The notes beneath the pieces are model-generated. The model did not search any database, had not been told where the DNA came from, and saw nothing but the letters and a program-made list of their open reading frames with translations. 64,000 nucleotides of DNA from JAISFI01 sp031553775 (GTDB lineage: Bacteria > Bacteroidota > Bacteroidia > Bacteroidales > Azobacteroidaceae). The stretch covers positions 1 through 64,000 of the forward strand of contig JAVBLA010000036.1 of NCBI GenBank assembly GCA_031553775.1, written 5' to 3'. This document shows positions 1-7,287 of the stretch, one piece after another (the stretch's first letter is position 1; each line of letters begins with the position of its first letter). The position numbers and the translations under genes were made by a program.

Positions 1-1
1 T

Positions 2-138
2 AATCCCCCGCTGGGGGGCAGGGGGACAATACCTTGCTGTCGAAAAGCTGTCTGAGGGAGAGAGCGCAGCGAGCGAACGAGTTCTTTTCGACAAAGCGCC
101 TTTTTTTGGTACCTTTTTTTGGCGCAGCAAAAAAAGAT
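2..138 (+). repeat. Dispersed intergenic repeat, copy 1
   Basis: About 137 bases that recur in inverted orientation at 57681-57816; by eye roughly nine in ten positions agree. Shared landmarks in order are a C/G-run hairpin, the string GGGGGACAATACCTTG, a GTCGAAAAGCTGT...TTTCGAC inverted pair, GCGAGCGAACGAGTTC, and a T7/A7 hairpin around GCGCAGC. It is intergenic, downstream of secG. A short reading frame crosses it but has no recognisable product. The copy may extend beyond the left window edge. No transposase or coding content is seen, so this looks like a non-autonomous or structural repeat family. Confidence 0.8.
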
Positions 139-217
139 ACAAAAAGTATTTTTATTCAAAATGTTTTTATACCACAAAAACATTCAATCAGCCCCCGATA
201 CGAAACAAAAAAACAAC

Positions 218-273
218 CACCAATTCCACAAATAACACGAAAGAAATTACCGTGATAGTTGTAGAATTGGTGG
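218..273. other. Inverted repeat downstream of secG
   Basis: CCACCAATTC at the left and GAATTGGTGG at the right form perfect 10-base arms around a loop of about 35 bases. It lies just past the secG stop codon on the minus strand. It might end the secG transcript, but there is no clean T-tract and the loop is long, so the role is uncertain. The rest of 139-324 shows no gene. Confidence 0.35.
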
Positions 274-324
274 CTGAAATATCTTGTTTAATAAATATTC
301 TTCCCCAGAAAGAAGAAAATGTTT

Positions 325-705
325 TTATTTATTTTCCTGAGCAGGAGCCGGAGTAGCAGGTTGATCTGCCGGAGCTTCAGAAGGAGCTGCTGTTCCAAAC
401 GGAGACACTGTATTAGGATCTACCGGCATGGTAGCATTCTGAATTTGCTCTTTCATCATGGAATCTTGTGATGCTTTTGTTTGAGGACTGACAAATGCCG
501 AAGTAACAATACTTAACAGCAAAACCGTACCGGCCAGTACCCATGTAGCCTTTTCCAGGAAATCGGTAGTTTTCCTTACACCCATCACCTGATTGGAAGA
601 AGCAAAACCTGAAGCCAAACCTCCACCTTTTGAATTTTGAATCAATACAATAAAAACCAGAGCCAGGGCAGCTAATACAATCAATATAGAAAGAAATAAA
701 TACAT
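325..705 (-). CDS. secG: Preprotein translocase subunit SecG
   Basis: SecG is the small inner-membrane partner of SecYEG and assists SecA-driven protein export. The 126-residue product starts with a hydrophobic helix (residues 3-22), followed by the family signature around QNSKGGGLASGF, then a second membrane helix (about residues 52-72) and a low-complexity Ala/Pro/Gln tail of some 40 residues that is typical of Bacteroidetes SecG. It is the last gene of a minus-strand run after a sigma-54 activator, an LptE-like lipoprotein and a TPR-like protein, with only 3 bases to the preceding gene. The envelope theme of the cluster fits. Confidence 0.93.
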   Translation of the reverse strand: MYLFLSILIVLAALALVFIVLIQNSKGGGLASGFASSNQVMGVRKTTDFLEKATWVLAGTVLLLSIVTSAFVSPQTKASQDSMMKEQIQNATMPVDPNTVSPFGTAAPSEAPADQPATPAPAQENK

Positions 706-708
706 TTG

Positions 709-1443
709 TTATATATTTTTTTTGTTAATAATCAATTCTTCCAAATTCCGAATTTGGTCTGCAAAGTAAACACTTTTTTCCGGATATAGCAAACTTAATT
801 TACGAATAATTTCCAGTGCTTTATCATATTTTTCCTGTTTAATATATATTTTAGCCAGTGTTTCGGAAAAAAAAGAGGGAAACTCTCCGGCTTCTTCTGA
901 GTTTTGATTTGCAGGAGATTCTATGGGTATATTTTCGTCTAATACAATCCGCACCGGATCGTTCAGGTCTGTCTTCAGAAAATCGTCTATAATATCCTGG
1001 TGTTTCATCGAAATCGGCTCCTCAGTAGCCACTTCCTGCAAGTCTTCTAAACGATAGGCACGGGAAGGAATATCACCTACAGGCTTTGTATATTCCAACA
1101 GAGCCTCATCAGGCACCCCTATTTCCTTTAAAAAAGAATCGATCAAACCGAATGTATCTTTAACAGAAAAATTATCTTCCTCTGCTAGCGGAAAGCGGAT
1201 ATGAGCAAAGCGATCGCCCACCAATCGATAAAACAATTGTTTCCGGTCGCCTGCATAAACCGCCATTTTTTTTAATTCAGCGGCAAAAACAGAATCTTTG
1301 ACAACACTTAAATTCAGGACATACAGTAAACGGGCTGTTTGAAAATAAGGATACTCCTCCACCAGACGGGTAATAGCCGGCAGTGTTTTTTCATCCAGAG
1401 TATCCGGACGATCCATTAAAGAGATCAGTTCCTGCCCTGTCAT
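709..1443 (-). CDS. TPR-like protein between LptE and SecG
   Basis: A 244-residue soluble protein without signal peptide or membrane helix. The C-terminal third (FFSETLAKIYIKQEKYDKAL, then IIRKLSLLYPEKSVYFADQI) resembles a tetratricopeptide repeat pair; the N-terminal half is helical and charged and contains no motif I recognise. I use the ATG at 1443; a TTG at 1455 would add four residues and overlap the preceding stop codon. It is tightly packed between an LptE-like lipoprotein and secG, a neighbourhood I recall in other Bacteroidales, which suggests a housekeeping envelope role. Its exact function is not known to me. Confidence 0.7.
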   Translation of the reverse strand: MTGQELISLMDRPDTLDEKTLPAITRLVEEYPYFQTARLLYVLNLSVVKDSVFAAELKKMAVYAGDRKQLFYRLVGDRFAHIRFPLAEEDNFSVKDTFGLIDSFLKEIGVPDEALLEYTKPVGDIPSRAYRLEDLQEVATEEPISMKHQDIIDDFLKTDLNDPVRIVLDENIPIESPANQNSEEAGEFPSFFSETLAKIYIKQEKYDKALEIIRKLSLLYPEKSVYFADQIRNLEELIINKKNI

Positions 1444-1448
1444 ATTTT

Positions 1449-1967
1449 TTACCAATTAGCTACTGTTGCATTAAATATCATATCGGAAATTTCCGTTGTA
1501 ATCGACTCCGAAAGCTTGCGCTCCACGTCCGAAAGCAGCAAATTCGCATCAAATTCCTCATAAGAAGAAAATATTTGTTCAAAATCTTCTGCCGGATTAA
1601 CCCGGTTGGTAAAACGACAACGAACCGTTATCGTCAGCTTGGTTTTCGAGGCATACCCATCGGCCTGCACAGCCATCGGGGCAATGGAAAATCCGGTTAT
1701 TTCGCCCTCCAATTGGAGATCACCATTATTATCCACTAACTTCAGTCGGGTTTGCTGAATATAACGATTCCGTAGTTTCTCCATAAAAATAGATTCCAGC
1801 TCAGGATATATCAATTGAGCCTGGTTCGGGAAATTACGAATGGTTATTGTTTTAATTTTGTCATAATCGATCGATGCCCCGTTAAACTTGTATGAAATAG
1901 AACAATCTGTCAAAAACAGCAAGGGAATTATTAAAAGCAATATTTTTTTTAGACTTTTCACGTACAA
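1449..1967 (-). CDS. LptE-like outer-membrane lipoprotein
   Basis: A 172-residue lipoprotein with a short signal peptide and lipobox LTDC (Cys at about residue 22). The remainder has the LptE/DUF-type pattern seen in Bacteroidetes: SYKFNGASIDYDKIKTITI at the start of the mature part, a long amphipathic helix in the middle (YPELESIFMEKLRNRYIQQT), then strands ending in a helical tail. LptE plugs the LptD barrel that inserts lipopolysaccharide in the outer membrane. The start is a TTG at 1967 (or GTG at 1961); no in-frame ATG precedes the signal peptide. It follows the sigma-54 activator by 16 bases and is probably cotranscribed with it. Confidence 0.75.
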   Translation of the reverse strand: MYVKSLKKILLLIIPLLFLTDCSISYKFNGASIDYDKIKTITIRNFPNQAQLIYPELESIFMEKLRNRYIQQTRLKLVDNNGDLQLEGEITGFSIAPMAVQADGYASKTKLTITVRCRFTNRVNPAEDFEQIFSSYEEFDANLLLSDVERKLSESITTEISDMIFNATVANW

Positions 1968-1983
1968 TTCTAATTTTATTTTT

Positions 1984-3192
1984 TTACTCTAAACCATATT
2001 CCTTAATCTTCCGGTATAAAGTCCGTTCGGAAATTTTCAGTTCTTGTGCAGCACTACGCCGTTTTCCGCTATTGCGCTCCAAAGCTTTACGGATCATTTC
2101 TTTTTCCACATCTTCCAGCGACATCGTTTCTTCTTCATATTCAGTTGTTTCCTGAAACAGGGTAGACTCTTCCGGTTCAACAGATACAGGGCTTACTGAA
2201 GGAACATGTACATCGTTGACTTCGAATGGAGTATAATGTCTCACTTTGGATATTTCTCCCGATAAGTTTTCATGCACCAGTTTTTTCAGGTCATTGATAT
2301 CTTTCCTCATATCAAAAAGCACCTGATAAAGGATTTCACGTTCTGTTCCGAAATTCATTTGTTCTTTTTCATTCCGTAACAAGACCGGATAACGTTCCAT
2401 CTCCTGTTCTGAAAGATAGTTCTTCAGTACATCGGCCGTTATTTCCCGGTTTTGTTCTATAACAGAAAGTCGCTCAGTGATATTCTTTAATTCCCGGATA
2501 TTACCCGGCCAACGATAATTGACTAATATTCTTTTGGCATCTTCGGTCAGTTGTACAGGAGGCATGAAATATTTTTCAGCACAATCACCGGCAAATTTTC
2601 GAAACAACAAAGGAATATCCTCTTTTCTATCCCTCAGAGGTGGAATTTGTAAGGGCACCGTATTCAAACGGTAATATAAATCTTCCCTGAATTTCCCATT
2701 AGCTACAGCCTGTGCCAGATTTACATTAGTAGCCGCCACAATCCTCACATTCGTCTTTAATACTTTGGATGAGCCAACCTTGATAAATTCACCGTTTTCC
2801 AATATTCTCAACAAACGGGCCTGTGTGGGAATCGGCAACTCACCTACTTCATCCAAAAAAATAGTACCTCCGTTAGCAACCTCAAAATAACCTTTCCTGT
2901 CTGATAAGGCACCCGTAAAGGACCCTTTTTCATGACCGAATAATTCAGAATCTATTGTACCTTCCGGAATCGCACCACAGTTAACCGGGATATATTGTCC
3001 ATGTTTCCGGAGACTGTTCTGATGAATAATTTGTGGAAAGCTTTCCTTCCCAACCCCACTTTCGCCGGTAATCAATACCGTCAGATCTGTCGGTGCTATT
3101 AACAACGCTTTTTCGATATTACGTTCCAGGACTGCATTATTCCCTATAATACCAAACCGTTGTTTGATTAATTGTATATCTGTTTTTGCCAT
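1984..3192 (-). CDS. Sigma-54-dependent transcriptional activator without sensor domain
   Basis: A bacterial enhancer-binding protein of 402 residues. The AAA+ domain fills about residues 8-245: Walker A GESGVGKE, the sigma-54 contact loop as GSFTGA (consensus GAFTGA), Walker B GTIFLDEVGE, and arginine-finger region RLLRILENGEF. A linker of about 100 residues leads to a Fis-type helix-turn-helix at the C-terminus (RRSAAQELKISERTLYRKI). No N-terminal receiver, PAS or GAF domain is present, so it is not a typical two-component response regulator. It heads the run to lptE, the TPR-like gene and secG, and a well-formed Bacteroidetes promoter precedes it. The target genes cannot be read from the sequence. 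Confidence 0.92.
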   Translation of the reverse strand: MAKTDIQLIKQRFGIIGNNAVLERNIEKALLIAPTDLTVLITGESGVGKESFPQIIHQNSLRKHGQYIPVNCGAIPEGTIDSELFGHEKGSFTGALSDRKGYFEVANGGTIFLDEVGELPIPTQARLLRILENGEFIKVGSSKVLKTNVRIVAATNVNLAQAVANGKFREDLYYRLNTVPLQIPPLRDRKEDIPLLFRKFAGDCAEKYFMPPVQLTEDAKRILVNYRWPGNIRELKNITERLSVIEQNREITADVLKNYLSEQEMERYPVLLRNEKEQMNFGTEREILYQVLFDMRKDINDLKKLVHENLSGEISKVRHYTPFEVNDVHVPSVSPVSVEPEESTLFQETTEYEEETMSLEDVEKEMIRKALERNSGKRRSAAQELKISERTLYRKIKEYGLE

Positions 3193-3215
3193 AGAAATTT
3201 CTCAGGATGAGGATA

Positions 3216-3246
3216 CAAATGTAGGTAATTTTTGGGGACTGACAAA
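3216..3246 (-). promoter_or_regulatory. Bacteroidetes-type promoter of the sigma-54 activator operon
   Basis: On the minus strand, TTTG (3246-3243) and TACATTTG (3223-3216) are separated by 19 bases, matching the Bacteroidetes primary sigma consensus TTTG-N19-21-TAnnTTTG. The start codon at 3192 follows about 24 bases downstream. Confidence 0.75.
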
Positions 3247-3265
3247 ATGACACACAAAACTTTCA

Positions 3266-3353
3266 AATTAAGAATTAAGAGTTGGGATTCTACGAATCCC
3301 TGATGGCTAAGCCATCTGCTGTTGATTAGGAAATTAATTCTTAATTCTTAATT
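3266..3353. other. Three-part hairpin structure between acyltransferase and sigma-54 activator
   Basis: Perfect outer arms of 14 bases (AATTAAGAATTAAG at 3266-3279, its complement at 3340-3353) enclose two further perfect hairpins: GGGATTC-TAC-GAATCCC (3284-3300) and GATGGCT-A-AGCCATC (3302-3316). The right outer arm contains the last codons and stop of the acyltransferase gene. It probably ends the acyltransferase transcript; the layered form is unusual for a simple terminator. Confidence 0.7.
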
Positions 3354-4155
3354 CATAAGTTTTCCCTTTCAAAAACCTCCCGAACTCCATCGTATCCTGA
3401 TATTGCTTTTGTTCTTCCGGCAGGATCGGATTGCCAAAGATCAGATCGATGGTTTTGCCTTTTTTATTGGTCAATTCATGACATAAGCGCACAGTACGCA
3501 AGCGCCAGTCGATCAGGTCCAGAAAATTAAAGAAACCTGAATTATGGCCGGACACAAACACAGGAACAACCGGCACTTTGGCTTTTTGAATAAGTTTCAA
3601 TACAGGCACCTGCCAGTCCCGGTCTTCTATCCGGGTAATCTTATTTTTTGAAATTGCTCCTGCAGGAAAGAACCCAAGCGGATGTCCTTCCTTCAGATGT
3701 TGTATACACTCTTTCACTCCACCCAAGCTGGATCGGTCGGAAACGGTACCGGCGGCATAAGGATTGACACCAATGAAGTGTTCCTGCATGGTATCGATCT
3801 GTCCCAGCACCCAGTTGACCATTACCTTAAAATCGGGCCTTTTTTCTGCAATGGTACCGATCATCATAATACCGTCAATATGCCCGTAGGGATGATTCGA
3901 TACCGTAATAAAAGGCTGTCCTTTCAACTGATCCAGGACTTCCGTGTGATGAGCCTTCCGTATAATTCCCAGGCCTTCAATCATCTTATTTTCAACATCC
4001 GGGCCAGTCATATATTTAGTCGAATCATATGCATCATTTGCCTTATACAAACCTGCAAAACGAATCACAAAATTCGCCAACTTATCTCCATACGACCGTT
4101 GAAAAATGGGATGCAATTTTTTAATATCTTCAACACTAATCAGCTTTTCTTTCAT
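3334..4155 (-). CDS. Lysophospholipid acyltransferase family protein (PlsC-like)
   Basis: A 273-residue glycerolipid acyltransferase-like protein. The catalytic motif appears as NHPYGHIDG (about residues 88-96), the HX5D variant seen in hemolysin/OlsA-type acyltransferases rather than the HX4D of PlsC; FFPAGAIS (about 163-170) is the substrate-binding block equivalent to FPEG; PVVPVFVSG is the last conserved block. It probably transfers an acyl chain to a lysolipid or amino lipid at the inner membrane. I chose the ATG at 4155 over a TTG at 4164. It lies downstream of the inositol-lipid operon but a strong terminator at 4251-4291 separates them, so it is likely its own unit. Its exact acceptor is unknown. 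Confidence 0.8.
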   Translation of the reverse strand: MKEKLISVEDIKKLHPIFQRSYGDKLANFVIRFAGLYKANDAYDSTKYMTGPDVENKMIEGLGIIRKAHHTEVLDQLKGQPFITVSNHPYGHIDGIMMIGTIAEKRPDFKVMVNWVLGQIDTMQEHFIGVNPYAAGTVSDRSSLGGVKECIQHLKEGHPLGFFPAGAISKNKITRIEDRDWQVPVLKLIQKAKVPVVPVFVSGHNSGFFNFLDLIDWRLRTVRLCHELTNKKGKTIDLIFGNPILPEEQKQYQDTMEFGRFLKGKTYELRIKN

Positions 4156-4250
4156 TCGATACAAATTAAGAAATCCAATAAACCGCTTATTATAAGCCGA
4201 TTGAAAATTTCAACCAGCTTTAACCGGAAAATTTCCAAAATGGATTAAAT

Positions 4251-4291
4251 AAAAAAGAGTTAAGAGTTATTCAAACAACTCTTAACTCTTT
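4251..4291 (-). terminator. Intrinsic terminator of the inositol-lipid operon
   Basis: Perfect 15-base arms AAAGAGTTAAGAGTT (4254-4268) and its complement (4277-4291) with an 8-base loop. On the minus strand the hairpin is followed by a run of T. It sits 22 bases past the stop of the inositol-phosphate synthase gene, marking the operon end. Confidence 0.85.
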
Positions 4292-4312
4292 ATGATTGAC
4301 GATCAATTGATA

Positions 4313-5611
4313 TTAATCCATGAAATCGATCGTTTCTTCTCCGATAATGGACCGAAGCGTATTTTTTAATTTCACATACTGGATAAATAAATCATGTTCT
4401 GCGATATGATCAAAATCATGCATCGGGCTCTTGAAGTAGAACGACAACCAAGTTTGGATACCGCTCATTCCTGCACGATGTGCCAAATCGGTAAATAATA
4501 CCAGGTCAAGACACAAAGGAGCAGCCAGAATAGAGTCACGACAAAGGAAGTCCACCTTCAACTGCATCGGATAACCTAACCAACCGAAAATATCGATGTT
4601 ATCCCAACCTTCTTTATTGTCTTTGCGAGGCGGATAGTAATTGATCCTTACTTTATGATAAACATCGCCATATAATTCCGGATACAAATCAGGTTGCAGG
4701 ATGTTATCGATTACAGACAATTTAGATTCTTCTTTTGTTTTGAATGAACCCGGATCATCTAATACTTCGCCATCCCGGTTACCCAGAATATTGGTAGAAA
4801 ACCAACCGCTCAATCCCAACATACGGGTTTTGATCATCGGGGAAAGAACTGTCTTCAACATGGTTTGACCTGTTTTAAAGTCTTTACCCAGGATAGGAAC
4901 TTGGTGTTTAGCAGAAAATTCCCACATAGCCGGCATGTCGACTGTCAGGTTGGGAGCTCCATTGATGTATGAAACATTTTCAGCAAGACAGGCGTAAGCG
5001 TATAGCATAGAAGGAGCTATTTCGGAATTATTTTCCTTCATAGCTTTTTCCAAAGCAGGCAACGTCATATGCACATCGCTCATTTTTGTGAAAACTTCCG
5101 TACTACCACACCAGATACATACTACACGGTCGCAATTGTTTGACTGTTTAAAATTCCGGATATCTTCACGTACCTGCGTCATTAAATCCCATTTAGTAGG
5201 AGCCGATTTCACCCAGGTACCATGCAAACGTTTCACATAATCCTGATCAAAGACAGCTTTCATAGGTTTGATAGCCGACAGTTCGTCTTTTACCTTATCC
5301 AGATCTTCAACGGTCAATACTTCTGCATGACGGGCTGCTGCATAGCAATCATCTTCAAAAATATCCCAACCACCGAATACGATATCTTTAAGATCAGCCA
5401 AAGGAACTACATCCTTAATTTTCGGGAAACGGTTCTCTTCTCTTTTACCCAAACGGATAGTAGCCAGTTGAGTAATAGAACCTACGGGAATACCTTGTTC
5501 TTTACGAACAATTAAAGTTCCGGCTACAAAAGTAGTAGCCACTGCACCTCCCACACCGACAACAAGAACGCCAAGTTTACCTTTAGCTTCTTTTACCTGT
5601 TTCTTTTCCAT
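4313..5611 (-). CDS. ino1: Myo-inositol-1(3)-phosphate synthase
   Basis: Converts glucose 6-phosphate to inositol phosphate with an internal NAD redox cycle; this is the committed step of inositol synthesis. The 432-residue protein has an N-terminal NAD-binding loop (GVLVVGVGGAVATTFVAG, residues about 13-30), the central block WCGSTEVF, NGAPNLTVDMPAMWEF and GKDFKTGQT, and the C-terminal LGYPMQLKVDFLCRDSILAA motif that closes the active site. It is the last gene of a compact minus-strand operon with a HAD phosphatase (13 bases upstream), a CDP-alcohol phosphatidyltransferase, an ATP-grasp protein and a nucleotidyltransferase. The combination points to inositol lipid head groups in the envelope, as described for Bacteroides. 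Confidence 0.93.
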   Translation of the reverse strand: MEKKQVKEAKGKLGVLVVGVGGAVATTFVAGTLIVRKEQGIPVGSITQLATIRLGKREENRFPKIKDVVPLADLKDIVFGGWDIFEDDCYAAARHAEVLTVEDLDKVKDELSAIKPMKAVFDQDYVKRLHGTWVKSAPTKWDLMTQVREDIRNFKQSNNCDRVVCIWCGSTEVFTKMSDVHMTLPALEKAMKENNSEIAPSMLYAYACLAENVSYINGAPNLTVDMPAMWEFSAKHQVPILGKDFKTGQTMLKTVLSPMIKTRMLGLSGWFSTNILGNRDGEVLDDPGSFKTKEESKLSVIDNILQPDLYPELYGDVYHKVRINYYPPRKDNKEGWDNIDIFGWLGYPMQLKVDFLCRDSILAAPLCLDLVLFTDLAHRAGMSGIQTWLSFYFKSPMHDFDHIAEHDLFIQYVKLKNTLRSIIGEETIDFMD

Positions 5612-5624
5612 AACACTAATGTTT

Positions 5625-6374
5625 TTATAATTGATTCTTAAAGTTTAATCCATTAAATACATCTTTCAATGCGGAAAAATCGGTAATAATGACATCTGAT
5701 GAAGAAATATCTTCGTTTTCCGTATCATCCCATCCCGGTCCTTTCAGCCAGATGGTCCGGCAACCAAGCGAATGAGCCGGAACGATGTCTTTCGAATACG
5801 AATCTCCGATTACAACTATGTTTTCAGGAGCAAATCCTAAGGCCTCCACTCCTAACGCAAATATGGCCGGGTCGGGTTTCCGCACCCCTACCACTGCAGA
5901 TTCTACAATATCATCAAAATACGGATATAATGCAAAGTCCTGCAGAATGGCCCGCACATTCCCATAAAAATTTGAAACCAATACCAAAGGATAGCGCTGT
6001 GACAGTTCTTCGATAATAGGTTTAGCTTTTTTTAAAATTGAAAGAACAAAGTTATAACATTGATTTGAAATATCAACAAAATAATCAGAAGTTTTATCGC
6101 TCCCGGTCAAAAAACCTTTTTCTTTCAGATATTCTATCTGTATACTCGTTTTTTTCAACAGTAAATCCAGGAAATTATCAGAAGGTTGTATTACCGGATG
6201 TGTTGCCAGATAGCGCTCTCCATATACATAAGCTTCGCGGAATTGCGATTTAGTGACTGGAACAGAATGGACCTCATAGGCCTCCCACAGCACTTCGGCC
6301 CAATGTTTACCATTACTGTCTATCGTTCCTCCGTAATCAAAAATTATTCCTTTAATATCTGTAATTTCAAGCAT
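5625..6374 (-). CDS. HAD-family phosphatase of the inositol-lipid operon
   Basis: A 249-residue haloacid-dehalogenase-type hydrolase. Motif I is IFDYGGTIDSNGK (Asp nucleophile, but Tyr-Gly-Gly in place of the usual x-D-G-T), motif II is LVLVSNFYG, the motif III lysine is in VRKPDPAIF, and motif IV is IVVIGDSYSKDI. The ATG at 6374 overlaps the end of the upstream CDP-alcohol transferase gene by 8 bases, which indicates coupled translation; a longer start at 6422 would overlap 56 bases and is less likely. By position it probably removes the phosphate from a phosphatidylinositol phosphate-like intermediate or from inositol phosphate. Motif I position +2 is Gly rather than Asp, which deserves attention, because most HAD phosphatases use Asp there. 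Confidence 0.82.
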   Translation of the reverse strand: MLEITDIKGIIFDYGGTIDSNGKHWAEVLWEAYEVHSVPVTKSQFREAYVYGERYLATHPVIQPSDNFLDLLLKKTSIQIEYLKEKGFLTGSDKTSDYFVDISNQCYNFVLSILKKAKPIIEELSQRYPLVLVSNFYGNVRAILQDFALYPYFDDIVESAVVGVRKPDPAIFALGVEALGFAPENIVVIGDSYSKDIVPAHSLGCRTIWLKGPGWDDTENEDISSSDVIITDFSALKDVFNGLNFKNQL

Positions 6375-7284
6375 ATTTTCCTTCTTCGATTTCTTTTGAA
6401 AACTGTGTACTAATAGACTCATGGCTGCATACCATATAAATCAACATGATATTCAGAACGGTCAATTCGAACACAAAATAAAGCCAGGGTTGTTTGATCA
6501 GCAATGCTACAAACAAAGCAATCGCCCGGGTATTGAACGAAAGCATATTGGTATATTTCATCAATGGCAGACTTTTCTTCCGGAACTCAGCACGAAAAGC
6601 ATCAGGAACATATTCCCCATAAATACTCTGTAATTGTACCAGCATTTTTTGCAGGCGGGGAGTCCAGGATTCCTGTCCCCTGGTGTAACTCAGATAAAAA
6701 GTCTCGAACAGCTTTACCAGCGGTTCTTTTTTCCAGCTTAATGTGCGATATTTTTCTTTCAATGTCCTGGAATTATCCAGTTCACTACCGGCCTTACCTT
6801 TCAGGAACAGCAGGTGGACATTCCGGTAATAATCGGCCATTGCTGCCTGACGGGCATGAAAATATCCTGTAAATAGGCCTAAAGCCCAGATTTTCCACGT
6901 CCATTCCGGCTGTAACCGCAATATAATGGCAATATAAATAGATCCGAACCAAAAATCACCGCAAGCACCGTCCAAAATTCGTCCCAAGGCAGATTTTTGT
7001 CCGGTCATCCGCGCCAGTTGCCCATCGGCACTATCATACGAATTTGCCCAAATCAGCAGGAAAATTCCCAGAATAGTAATCCATATATTATCAAAATAAA
7101 AACAAATTCCAGCCGCTACTCCGATAAAAATGGATGCGATGGTTATCTGATTGGGGGTCACTCCCAATTTATGAAAAAACAATGCCCAACGATAACCTAT
7201 CGGACGATAAAAATGGATATCAATAAATTCTTCCGTATCTGTTGATTTGAGTGTAGACTCCAGCGTAGGTATATTATCTTTCAT
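6367..7284 (-). CDS. CDP-alcohol phosphatidyltransferase, likely inositol-phosphate transferring
   Basis: An integral membrane enzyme (305 residues) that swaps CMP from a CDP-alcohol for another alcohol. The family signature is clear at about residues 83-110: DSADGQLAR, eight residues, then GRILDGACGD. The first three aspartates are at canonical spacing, while the fourth is one residue later than the D-x3-D consensus (D-x4-D). Hydrophobic segments precede and follow the motif, and a second pair lies at the C-terminus. Between the phosphatase and ATP-grasp genes (3-base gap upstream), it most likely joins inositol phosphate to a CDP-activated lipid, or uses CDP-inositol made by the operon's nucleotidyltransferase. 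Confidence 0.85.
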   Translation of the reverse strand: MKDNIPTLESTLKSTDTEEFIDIHFYRPIGYRWALFFHKLGVTPNQITIASIFIGVAAGICFYFDNIWITILGIFLLIWANSYDSADGQLARMTGQKSALGRILDGACGDFWFGSIYIAIILRLQPEWTWKIWALGLFTGYFHARQAAMADYYRNVHLLFLKGKAGSELDNSRTLKEKYRTLSWKKEPLVKLFETFYLSYTRGQESWTPRLQKMLVQLQSIYGEYVPDAFRAEFRKKSLPLMKYTNMLSFNTRAIALFVALLIKQPWLYFVFELTVLNIMLIYMVCSHESISTQFSKEIEEGKYA

Positions 7285-7287
7285 TTT

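Noticed and set aside
34..255. 73-residue frame at the left edge
   Set aside because: It runs through the dispersed repeat and AT-rich sequence with no motif; the same sequence at the second copy is not in an open frame.
1383..1739. 118-residue plus-strand frame antisense to lptE and the TPR-like gene
   Set aside because: Lies fully over two convincing minus-strand genes, no family resemblance.
3682..4248. 188-residue plus-strand frame over the acyltransferase
   Set aside because: Antisense shadow; the minus-strand gene shows clear catalytic motifs.
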